DNA of 26,410 bases from Penium margaritaceum. Taxonomy: Eukaryota; Streptophyta; Zygnematophyceae; Desmidiales; Peniaceae. A program made the translations under genes and the position numbers. Under the pieces are notes generated by a model that had not been told where the DNA came from, ran no database searches, and saw only the letters and a program-made list of their open reading frames with translations. Below, one piece after another: positions 7,578-17,294 of the stretch; positions within the stretch are counted from its first letter, which is position 1; each line of letters begins with the position of its first letter. The DNA is taken from positions 88,715 through 115,124 of the forward strand of contig SZWC01001622.1 of NCBI GenBank assembly GCA_023375785.1, written 5' to 3'.

Positions 7578-10348
7578 TGGTGTAGCAGGGGCGGAAAGCT
7601 GGTGAAAGAAACCGTGCTCGACAAAGTAGGCATCCATCTCGCTTAAGAACTCGCCACCACGATGTGAGCGGAACGTTTGCAGGGTGTGACGAGACTGACG
7701 CTCAGCCATCACAAGCCGCAGGCGGACCGCCAATGTAGCATCACTCTTGTGGCGGAGGCTGTAGACCCACCGCATCCGCGTGATGTCATTTGTCAGGGTG
7801 AGAACATACCGACCCCGATCAGAGAGGGACTGGACTGGGAGAGGACCGAGAAGGTCCGAGTGGACCAACTCTACTGGGCGCAGTGCCCGGGAGGAGGAGT
7901 CAGGGTAAGAGCAGCGATGCATCTTACCTTGGGCGCAAAAAAGACAGTCGGTCTTGGGCGGTTTCTCAAAAGAAGCTACGTCAAGACCGAGGGCTGGCTG
8001 AGTTTGAATGAGCTTGGACACAGTGTCCGAGCTCACATGGAAGAGGCGACAACGTAACAAGCGCTGGTGCTCAGGGGAGATAACACCAATGACAAACACA
8101 CGCGTAGAGGAGAGAGGGGAAGAAGAAACAGAGGGAATGCTATGAGACACACGATACAAGTCATCAACAACAGAGGCACGAAGCACGATGGCGCGTGTGT
8201 CAAGAGCAGTCACTGTGGCAGAGTCAGCAGAGTGCTCAACAGTGAGACCCATCCTGGTGCATGCACGAACAGAGAGCAAGCTTAGCTCAAGAGCAGGGAT
8301 AAATAGCACATCACAAATGTACAAGGGGCCAGACGGACCATCAAACCGCACAACCCCAACTCCCTGCACAGGCAACGACTGACCAGACCCTGTGCGAACA
8401 GACCGAACGGACGTAACGGGACCAAGCACAACGAAGTCACTACGACGACAGGTCATGTGATGGGTGGCCCTAGAGTAAATAATCCAGGTGCCACTCGGCT
8501 CACGACCAGTCGTTGACAATGAGAAACATGCCACAGAACACTCTGCCTCTGCTGGACGCTCAACAGAGGACTCAAGACAATGACGAACAACACAGATCTG
8601 TAACTCGTCAAGCGAGTCGGTACTGTGCGGTCCACCCTCATCGCAAGCCAACATGGCTCCACCACAAGCATCATCACGGGCAACAGACGCAGTAAGACAA
8701 GCTGTGTCGGAACCACTCAGCTGTGACAACACACTCGAACCTCCCTGAGTACGAAGCGCCAGCAGTTGACGAAGCTCCGCGATCGTGCGATCTCGAGGGT
8801 CCTCATGACCGCTGCCGCCTGGTGAAATCGATGCGTCTACTACACTCGTGGGCACGGCGTGCCCAGTCCGTGTGTCACTCGAGGAAATCCGCTGCGTGTG
8901 TGCCGCCTGAAGGCCGCACATGATCCGAGTCCAGTCAAGGGGTTGCTCACACTGCCTGTAGCGGTGAGCGCCTCTACAGTTGCAGCAGTGGACAGAACGT
9001 CCACTGCCACTACTCGCTGGCTGCTGCTGCTGCTGTCCCTTCCCGCATCGCTTCTTCCACTTCTTCCCCTGTGCGGCCGCTGCAAGGCCCTGAGTGTGGC
9101 CGCTCGGGGTAGAGGAGGAGGAGGAGGAAGCGGTGGAGGTGGGATTGGTGAGCTGGGACAGAGGCGTAGGAGGGGTCGCAGTCACTGCTACAACAAGTGG
9201 ACTCTGCTGATGGGCGATGGCAGCCTCATGAGCTGATGTGGCCTGGATGAAGTAGCGATGGGCCCAAGGAAGCAGCTTTAGTGACTCCGACAACTCTGAG
9301 AGAGCCACAAAATCAAAGCCCGTAAAGAGCTGTACGTGGTCCAAATGTGCCCCCATCATGATGGTGTCGAGTGCCCACAACTGCGTCCCGCCACCGGTCC
9401 CAAGGCGCGTGTAAAGGCGCATCGCGCGCCTCCAGTAGTCAGCTGTAAGTTCCGTAGGACCCTGACGGAGGGAGTGAAACTCACGTAGTCGGGCCGCCCT
9501 CGTGGCATGGGTCTCCGCAGCGAGAAGTGTTAGGGCCAGCTCCCAGCCCTGACGTGGATCTGCTCCAGTCCCGGTCCCGGTCTCACCGAGAAAGGGTCGG
9601 AAGTCGACCACAGTCTCCTGTGGCATGGCGTAGAGGAGACCGCGGATCGCTGTCGCTGGTGTCTGGACCTGGTGAGCATCGCGGGTCTGGTTTTGGCTGT
9701 GGTAGTAGGGCCAGACACCCTCAGAATCGGCCCACACCTGAAATAAGGTCTCCTAGCAATCGAAGCCCTCGTCGCTATCGTAACGGGGTGGAGGTGACTC
9801 AAAGTTCTTCAGACGTCGCTCAGTGGGGAGGGCGACCTGAGGCTCGGGAGGCGATGGACGGGGTATGGCGAGTCCACCAGTGAGAGAAACACCACCAAAG
9901 GTGAACGCTGCTGAACGACGTGGCTGATCGTGACGGCGAGAAGGTGGCGCAGTGCGAGGCTGCGATCCCAGACGTAACTCACGGATGCGCTCCTCAAGCA
10001 CACGAATCTCGTGCTCGCGTGAGTCATCCTCAATCTCCTCCTCATCCCGGGTGTCAACCTGTGATGAGTGGTGCTGAGGTCGCAGCGTTGTGTAGGGTGT
10101 GACTGCTGAGCAGATGGTGCAGCTCCAGTAGATCCTCCAGGTGGCTGCGGTGAAGCCATCGAACGACCCTACAATAACTCCGTGATCTCCTGCAACGCGT
10201 CGGACTGCCTCTACTACTATCGATGCATCTCTTCTTGCGACCGACGAAGCTCGTCGATCATGAGGGAATGCAACCATGGACTCATAACGCGCGAAGAGGA
10301 GGAAGAGGGGTCAACCAATCCTTTGCTCTTGTCACGGACCGGCGCCAT
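7575..10348 (-). pseudogene. copia gag, protease and integrase N-terminal half
   Basis: The likely start is the ATG at 10346-10348 (MAPVRDKS), because its frame carries a coil-like gag N-terminus. After a one-base shift around 10050-10090 the frame runs unbroken in phase to 7575. Gag has a charged helix near 9990 (EEEIEDDSREHEIRVLEER) and a zinc knuckle at 8949-8987 spaced CX2CX3HX4C, one residue shorter than the usual CX2CX4HX4C. The protease motif reads WIIYSRATHHMT instead of D-S-G-A, so the catalytic Asp is lost. Integrase follows: CLFCAQGK, LVHSDLLGPLP with the first catalytic Asp, then RSHRGGEF where the second Asp is replaced by His. In the HHCC finger the first His is Arg. TAG codons lie at 10211-10219 (three in a row), 10169, 9753 and 7575. 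Confidence 0.9.
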
Positions 10349-10458
10349 CGCAATGCTCAGTATGGGGCGGAAAGTAAAAAATGCTCTGAACGAGAAACTG
10401 AAAGCGTTTCTCGAGGAGTTGAAACGTTAAAAACATTTGACGTTTTGACCCCAAGATT

Positions 10459-10535
10459 GCTGACGCCAGCATAGCCTATGCTCACGTCAGCGTTTTTTAC
10501 GCTAGCGGAAAAAAAAGCTACCTTTTTTTTCTAGC
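10459..10535 (-). promoter_or_regulatory. Two hairpins in the element 1 leader
   Basis: The first (10459-10491) pairs GCTGACG with CGTCAGC and, inside, AGCATAG with CTATGCT around a single base. The second (10501-10535) pairs GCTAG plus A8 with T8 plus CTAGC. Both lie in the untranslated leader just 5' of gag. Leader structures in LTR elements can serve RNA packaging or dimerisation; that role here is inference. Confidence 0.55.
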
Positions 10536-10729
10536 TTTTTTATGCAAGTTTTTTTTGTTGTTATTTGAATGTCACGCAAACTCTGCGTGACCGGTGGGGG
10601 TGACCTCGTCACCCCTTGCTCGCGGCTGCGCAGGGGCTGCGTAGGCCTACGTAGTGCCATGTAGGCCTGCGCAGTGCTGCGCAATTTCTATGCAGCTTCG
10701 TAGCACTACTGTGTAGCAGCTGTGCTACG

Positions 10730-11170
10730 CAAGCCCGCTGCTGCTGCTGCTGCTGCGGTGGGTCTGTTGCTGCTGCTGCTGCGTTGTTGTAGCCACTGCC
10801 GCTGCTGCAATGCTGCTGCTGCCGCTGTTGCTGCTGTCACTATAGCAGCTGCAATGCTGCTGGTGCTGCGCTGCTGGTGCTGCTCGCGACTGCTGCTGCC
10901 GTCGCTGCTGCAAGCTGCTGCCGCCCCTGCGCACTGCCACTACTTGCAGCCGCCGCGGCAAGCTGCTTGTGCGAGCTGCTACTCCCTCTTTTTCTCTTTA
11001 TGTTTTATGTACAGGCTGGCAGCCAGACACGGCTGCTGCTGCCACCTGGTACTTCTGCTGCTGACCGGAGTGGCTGGTGGATCTCATCACTGCCACAGCT
11101 CCACTTGCTACGGTGGTGGCGATTGCGTGGTGACGTCGCTGCTGCTAACGTCGGCTGCGATGGGTCCCAG
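10730..11170 (-). repeat. CTG-rich (minus strand CAG-rich) leader of element 1
   Basis: Interrupted GCTGCTGCTG triplets fill this stretch between the primer binding site and gag. Open frames here (Leu/Cys/Ala or Gln/Ser runs) are artefacts of the triplet. Element 2 has a similar stretch in the same position, so it appears to be a feature of this element group. Confidence 0.8.
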
Positions 11171-11250
11171 GATGTGGCGGTGGCGGTGACTCTCACTACT
11201 GCTGTCGGTGCTGTGTCTCTGCGGCGCAGCTGAGCAAGAGAGGTTTCGCT

Positions 11251-11262
11251 GCTCTGATACCA
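11251..11262 (-). promoter_or_regulatory. Primer binding site (initiator tRNA-Met) of element 1
   Basis: The minus strand reads TGGTATCAGAGC, a perfect 12-base match to the sequence complementary to the 3' end of plant initiator tRNA-Met, the standard primer of plant copia elements. It lies eight bases inside the proposed LTR end. Confidence 0.9.
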
Positions 11263-11270
11263 TAAGAAAT

Positions 11271-11907
11271 TGCTAGGAAGCTTCCTAACCTTGTTGCTGC
11301 TGATGTGGTGACATTGTCCAGTCAGTTGGCGCACTAGCAAGGAAGCAGGTGCAAGAAACAACAAGGATCAGGCTAGGGAGACGCGCAAAGTCTCATAAGC
11401 TCCAATAGCTTAGTAATGCAGAGAGAAATGACAACTGACAAGCACACAGCATGAATACCTGCCGCGGCACACGGCGGGTGACGCACGCGGCAGTGTCAGT
11501 TTGTCCTACAACCGGCTCAAAACCACTGTTTTGGCCGCAACTCTGCGCACAGGCATCCAAACTCAACACCGTCTGAACCTAGAGATGCAGAATCTCGAGC
11601 CGGATGCTACGACTGATCACACGCACAAGTCCGGCATCGATCGGTGGACAGACAATGAAAAACATGCAAATCGGGCTCGAGAGCCATTCCACCGAGAAAA
11701 CTCTAGTGTCTGCAGAAAAAGTGCAGAGCACCCCAGCAAGCACCCAGGACGTCGTGGCAGTCGTTTGGCAGCTACTGGTGGATGGATCCACCAACCGTCA
11801 GTGCTCCGGCGCCAGCTGGGCTCGCATCACGGATCTGCACGAGCATGGACACAGCCGAGTGGTCACAGTAAGCTGTAAAATGGATGGAAACAACTCACAT
11901 CACAACA
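11271..11907 (-). repeat. 5' LTR of element 1 (proposed)
   Basis: It is bounded by TG at 11271 and CA at 11907 on the plus strand, hence TG...CA in element orientation, and lies directly next to the primer binding site. Length is 637 bases. Only its outer 45 bases match the 3' LTR, so the inner boundary is an estimate. Confidence 0.55.
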
Positions 11908-11920
11908 GTCAAGACTAGGG

Positions 11921-12722
11921 TGTTAAAACGAGTCTAGGGCATGCATGCCCATGTTGGAAGGGACATAAGCTCTGGTGGTAAGGGAGAGGAAATCAGGTGC
12001 TAAGATCTGGCTGAAAAAATGAATTAAGAATCAAGGAGAGGGTACAATGGGCCCCATTGAGAGCTTGTGTACGGGGGGCTTGCGGCTAGCCCACCAGGCC
12101 CGATCATCCCCGTCGCGTCAAAAGGCACGAACGGGGAATACACATGTCACAGAACATGAAACCACACAATCGAGGTTTCCCGAGGCATCAAAACAGTTTG
12201 CCGATTGTCCGGATCTCTACTCACGGGAAAATATGTGATGTACCCCAAACAGATCCAGACTCTACTGTGTCACACTAGCATCACTAGCCAAACTAGGCAA
12301 GTTTAGGCCTCCCGAGACGCGGAAACCTGTAACCGGGCGTACGGGTCTCAACAAAATGCAAACTACACATGTATGATAAAGGGTCGACATAGACTAGATC
12401 AATTAGTGCTGGGTCTCCTGAGGTACCGGTACAAACCACCGAGTACCCGAGTCTCAACCACAAAAGGAGTGCACAACCTATTAGAGACTATGCGGTGAAT
12501 TTCTATGGGGTCTCCCGGAACAATGGAACTAACCACCTAGTGTCCAGGTCTTGAACACCGAGAAAACTGCATCAAACATGTATGGGTGAACTGTACCACG
12601 AGAATGCACCACACGTGCCATAGAAGGAGTAACATAGCTACTAGAAAACCATCAGCACAATGGAGGCTCTCGCTACACAAGACTATATGACCGTCTTTCA
12701 GCTCAAGGCCCATACACCAACA
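11921..12722 (-). repeat. 3' LTR of element 2
   Basis: Aligns along its whole length with 21354-22168, at roughly 85% identity by eye. Differences are mostly C/T and G/A transitions. On the minus strand it begins TGTTGGTGTATGGGCC right after the polypurine tract. Confidence 0.88.
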
Positions 12723-12732
12723 CTCCCCATGG
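12723..12732 (-). promoter_or_regulatory. Polypurine tract of element 2
   Basis: The minus strand reads CCATGGGGAG followed by TGTTGG. It closely resembles the tract of element 1 (CATGGGGGAG followed by TGTTG), suggesting related element families. Confidence 0.65.
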
Positions 12733-13195
12733 GCCGCAAGGTACCAGCAAAGAAGATACATTTGCTCCCACACGATGAGAGTCCTGAGAACATGAACGCC
12801 AACACCAATGTGCTAGGATAGATCTGCTCCCACTTCGTACAGAAAGCTGTGAACCTGTCACCTAAAGATAACATTGCATCTCCCCCTGGCTCAAAGGATC
12901 CTGGGAAGAACAATCCAACAATGATCACACCTGACAGAAGCTGGAGATGTAAATACGTCATCAGAGAGATGAGGATGGGGCTACAATGGCTACCATGTGC
13001 ACAACTCGCTCATGCACTACATAACGCCTGTCACTCAACACATGGAAGCCGCCAGAGATCCCAGCTGGTAGGATCTTGGGCATCACTCTTCTCAGAATCA
13101 GAAGTTGCAGAATTGGAGAAGACGCTGCCGAATAATCCATGGCTGAGAGAGGAGAGAGCGGTTGAAGCCCCCACATCTGAGAGTTGCCAGAGGTT
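12723..13195 (-). other. 3' internal region of element 2, no recognised gene
   Basis: Two short minus-strand frames (12698-12961 and 12961-13218) overlap in ATGA. The lower one starts with a hydrophobic stretch LQLLSGVIIVGLFF, which could be a membrane segment. Neither resembles a known retroelement domain. I do not assign a function. Confidence 0.3.
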
Positions 13196-14230
13196 TCAAC
13201 TACCAGACTCCAAAACAATTTTGGTGGAGAGGATGGTGCTGGAGGGTCCTGGAGTGGAGGGTGGAGATGGAGCTGAATCTGTGTGTGTGGAACTCACTCT
13301 TGCAATCAGTACAACAACCGCACGCTCCAATGTGTGTACATGCTCTTCTGGTGTCACCAATTCACCCTTGAGAAGAGAGGCGCACTCACGCATCTTGTCA
13401 TGATCCTCCTGAGTTACTATGCAAAGCTCAAACTCAACATTCTCTAGCACCGCTAACACATCGTTGTAGGTGGTAGACAAGGAGTATACCACTCGGCGTA
13501 GCACCTCCACCTCCACCTCTGCTGCTGGAAACTTGGTAACTACAGGTGTCAGGTCTCCTAAAGAGGCACCTCTCCACAAGTCGTGGGAGTGAGAGAGATG
13601 GTCAACTAGGGAACCTGGAGAAGTGTCATGCTGTGAGAGAGGAGATGTACATGGCTCAGAGGAAGAGAGAGATGGTACACATGCAAAAGACAAGGATGGA
13701 GATGAGCCGAAGGACGTCTCCAAGCTGTTCGGGATGTCATCACCACCCACTACCTGAGAATCCTCATCCTGTTAGGTGCTCTCTGAGGGTGCGATGGAGC
13801 CATCTGAGTTGTGTCCACTACAAGCCTCAGTGAGTAGCTCGGCCAACGTACTTTGTAGTGCACGCAACCACTCCTTTGCATCCCTCAGCTCCCCCTCTCT
13901 AGACATCTGTATGTAATCGCTCCTCAACATGTACCCACTAAAGATGTAACCGGGAGCATCCTGTGGTGGAGGGGTATCGCCGGACAATGTCTCTCAAATT
14001 GTAGCAACGTAAGTCTCCTACGCACTGATCTAGGAGCAAATCTCGTCCTCCTGAGCTTGGCATCTCGGACAGGAATGACTAAGTGCTGCCGATCTGGTGA
14101 AGGGAACTGACCTTGTAGTCACTACCATAGGTGTGTAAGACTCAAGTGCCCCTCCTAATATCTCACAAGTCAGAAAGGTGTCTCTATCAGCTGCTGCACG
14201 ATCGTTGACAACTGAGGGAACAGAAGACAC
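13196..14230 (-). pseudogene. Decayed frame of element 2, possibly gag-like
   Basis: A single minus-strand frame can be followed from 14230 to 13196 through stops at 14030 (TAG), a second nearby TAG, a TGA near 13995 and a TAA at 13772. It has a helical segment (SREGELRDAKEWLRALQST), a Ser/Pro-rich stretch and a second helical stretch near 13350-13500 (EVEVEVLRRVVYSLSTTYND). No zinc knuckle, protease or polymerase motif is visible in it. The helix-rich, Ser/Pro-rich character would suit a structural protein, but I recognise no family. Confidence 0.4.
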
Positions 14231-14690
14231 AGCTCATGCGGTCGATGTAGCTGATGTTGCCAATGTGGTTAATGCAGACAATGTAGCTCATGCTGACAGT
14301 GGAGCTGGTGCTACCAACACAGCTGATGCGAGAGATGGTCTCGATGTTGTCCATATAGGTAATGCAACTGGTGCAGGTGGCACTACTGATGTAGCTGGTG
14401 CTGCTGATGCAGAAATTGCAACCGGGGCTGTCTATGCTAAAGACAATGTCGATATAGTAGATGTAGCTCATATCCCAGAGGGTGATGCTGCGGAAGATGT
14501 CGGTGCTGTCACTGATGTAGAGGATAGAGCTGATGCAACATCTGGAGCGGATGAGGACTCTGAAGGCACGGACACTGTCCATGCACAGGATCCTGATGAA
14601 GACATAGGCCCCAGCGATAAAGCTGGTCCACCTGATGAGGATGATGAGGTCGGTGCAGCCACAATAGACGATGACATCGTCGTCAAGTAG
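14231..14690. repeat. Degenerate GATGTAGCTGATGC-type repeats with a plus-strand acidic ORF
   Basis: Variants of GATGTAGCTGATGTTGCC and TGATGCAGAC recur. On the plus strand a 170-codon frame from 14178 is open to 14690, rich in Ala, Asp, Val and Gly and ending in a very acidic stretch; on the minus strand the same DNA gives an Ala/Ser/Thr/Pro-rich frame with several TGA and one TAG. Which strand, if any, is coding cannot be decided. Composition resembles the acidic stretch behind the MULE at 19680-20045. Confidence 0.5.
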
Positions 14691-15900
14691 GAGGCTGACC
14701 GGGAGGGGGCATAACACCAGTGGAGCGTAGGATGGAGAGAATAGCCACGAACTGAGACAAAAGATCCAGTGCAACTGGAGAAGGTCACTCAGAAGAAGAG
14801 GAGGAAGATGATGAGAACGGGGAACAAGAAGGATCAATCTGATGGGAGAAGAGGTGGTCCCTGACCTGCTGCATTATGTACCACAGACTCTAGAGCTCGG
14901 TGTACATAATCGCAAGAGCACTGGTGTGGGGAACGGACAAATGAGGTAGGTCTCTCTGCTGTCGAGGGTGAGGGAAATCACAAGGCTGGAGCTCGGGTGG
15001 ATGCCACCCACTCGGACGCAGGTGACACTGCACCAACCGTGGCGTCCATCGCCACAGAAGTGGCAGACAAGGCCACGAGGAGCTGGATCCTGCCGTGGAA
15101 GAAGATGACTAATCCTCTGAGATTCATGGTGGTGAGGATAGAGAATGCCGTATCCCTGCGGTGTAGAGACCAACCACGGGAGCGGCTGGAGAACAGCATC
15201 ACTAGAAGCTGGTGATGGAAGCCACACATCAACCCCTGAAGGCGGAGGATGATGCAGAGAAGCGTGAAGAACGCCCTAGCACTGTGGTGTCGAGAAGGAC
15301 TGCGGGGAAGGGTGACCAGAGACTGGAGGCGTTCCAGACACCAGGCCATCATGCAGATGATAGGGGTAGGCGTGTAGAGCGCCGGCTCCGATCGGAGTAG
15401 GAGCCGACTACAGAGGAAGCTTGCTAGCCTACGCATGAAAGGGTGATGTCAGAGGCCGGGTCAGAGTGTCGGTTGGCTGGTGACACTACAGGGGGAAAGG
15501 AATGCTGTCTCTTGGTGGAGAAGAAACCAACCACAGGAGGGATTGGCAAGCACCACCGTGAGGTGGTGGTGCTCGCGATGTGATCACAATGCCAGAAGGC
15601 GACTCGTGATGGGAGTGAGCGTGGGAGGGATTGCGACCCGGCGTTGTAGAAACTGACAACAAGAGCACGTGGCCGGGAGGACCACGAGGAAGTGGTCTAG
15701 GCTACGGCTTCAGTGTGTCTGAGGGCCGCGCATGAAGAGGGTGAGAGTGCATAATTCTCTCAATAGGCGATGTCATGGTCGCCTGTGTGATGTAGGAGCT
15801 AGGAGGTGGCCCCGGCCAAGGCAACATCGTGCCGAGAGGGAGTGTGAGATGTGATGGGGTGAGAGGTGCTGTCATTATCCCTAGGAAGTAGAAAGATGAG
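14691..15900. other. Element 2 interior, no recognised gene
   Basis: Minus-strand frames here are Pro/Ser-rich; one (14874-15227) contains CHFCGDGRH followed by two Cys, reminiscent of a gag zinc knuckle but with wrong spacing for the last Cys. The plus strand shows only short frames. I see no polymerase or integrase motif. Confidence 0.35.
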
Positions 15901-17294
15901 AGGTAAAATCCCGGAATCGATTGAAATAGGAAAACGAAAAAGGCTGTAGAGTGTTGTAGACGTGCCTAAGCTAAAAAGGAGGAAAAGGAAAAAGAATTTT
16001 TTATGGGAAAGATCTCCCCTTCTAAGGAGAAAATAGAAGAGAAGAACAAATAAAAGGAGAGAACTCGTTGTTTGACAGAAAAAATTATTGAAGTGCCCCC
16101 TAGGTGATCATGTACATAGGTTTTCTCCGTTGACCCTATGTGGCATAAACGACTTTTTTTGTTTTTTGTCAGACGGAGTGGCGGGGTCAGGTCCGGCATG
16201 AGGAAAAAGAGAAATGTTGGCCGCCAACTACCCACGGTTGCGTGGGTGTTCTTGCACCGGCCCAATTCCGCTAAACCCACTGTTTAGGCCTCCGAATTTT
16301 CTCCTGTCCATTTCTTGCACAATTTTGACACGGTACTCACTGTACACATAAGATGCGTGGTGTGTACCCACCTTTCCTGAAGCACCTGAGTTCATGCATG
16401 CCGTGCCCACTAGTGGAAAATAATTCATGGTACTCTGGTTACAGAGTACCAGAGTACCATGAACTAGTAGATGAACTAGTTCAACTACAGTGAGGATCCG
16501 ACAACTTATCTTCCAAATTGTCAGCAAAGTTACCATTTCTACAACTGACGAAATGAACCTCGACTCAAGTGCCTTTTGAGTGACTTGAAGCGAAGCATAA
16601 GTTCCGAAAGAACAAATACATGGAAAAGTGATCACTTGCCCCCTACTTTCTTTTGGCCTTTGAAGAGGGGGCTTCAACTTCGGATTAAGGACACAAAGAT
16701 GGCATCATTCACATGAAAAACCAGACGTCAGATAACCTCGGTGCCGAACATGCAGTAGCGATGTCGAACGGTAACCCTTTCAACACCCGAACGGACTCTA
16801 ATCACAGCAAATCTCGATCATGCGATATGTTGCCAGGTGGACGTTGCCATCTGTAGTCCACATGCCAATGGCGCCAATTGGCAAATATTTTGAGGTCAGA
16901 GCACATGCTGTCAACGTCGTTTTCTGGACGCTGACATGCCTCCCCTCGTTGTTGGTTCTGACCGAGGTGCATGATATAGTTAATAGCTTTGTTTCCCCCT
17001 CCATACGTGTTGACACTGCATGCATGTCTTCCGACGGTTGTTGTCATGGTAAGTCGGCCAACTGCAATGCGATGCGGAGGTTCTCTCTCGTTGTTCGCAG
17101 GGGTCGTGACCATGGAGCCATTGTTCATGTGTACTCGACATGTCCTTCCAATGTCGTCGCTTCGTCGCATTGAGAGTCTGTCTCCGGGATGGCTCTCCTC
17201 GCTCAAACAACGGGTGGGTTTGCTAAGTTCAGATGGTGGGTATGATGCATATTACGATGTATGGCATGCATTGTTATACCCACTTTTTGCCAAG
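15901..17294. other. Non-coding stretch upstream of the MULE transposase
   Basis: A/T-richer than its surroundings, with a perfect hairpin at 16424-16463. The left end of the MULE should lie here, but I could not find a long terminal inverted repeat matching the region 19640-20500, nor a 9-base target duplication. Confidence 0.4.
16424..16463. repeat. Perfect 16-base inverted repeat with 8-base loop
   Basis: TTCATGGTACTCTGGT (16424-16439) is exactly complementary to 16448-16463. The arms and loop contain the repeated motif AGAGTACC. Similar GTAC-rich sequence occurs at 22725-22880 and 23585-23730. Confidence 0.85.

Larger units (their letters stand above)
4155..11907 (-). mobile_element. Ty1/copia LTR retrotransposon, decayed (element 1)
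   Basis: Read on the minus strand the order is LTR, primer binding site, CAG-rich leader, gag, protease, integrase, reverse transcriptase, RNase H, polypurine tract, LTR end. Integrase before reverse transcriptase defines the copia superfamily. The primer binding site matches initiator methionine tRNA, the usual copia primer. The coding part is interrupted by 13 in-frame stops, at least two frame changes and several lost catalytic residues, so the copy is dead. It sits about 450 bases downstream of CCT2 in opposite orientation. No target site duplication could be found. Confidence 0.9.

Noticed and set aside
10722..11233. Plus-strand Leu/Cys/Ala-rich ORFs over the CTG stretch
   Set aside because: Triplet-repeat artefacts in the leader of element 1.
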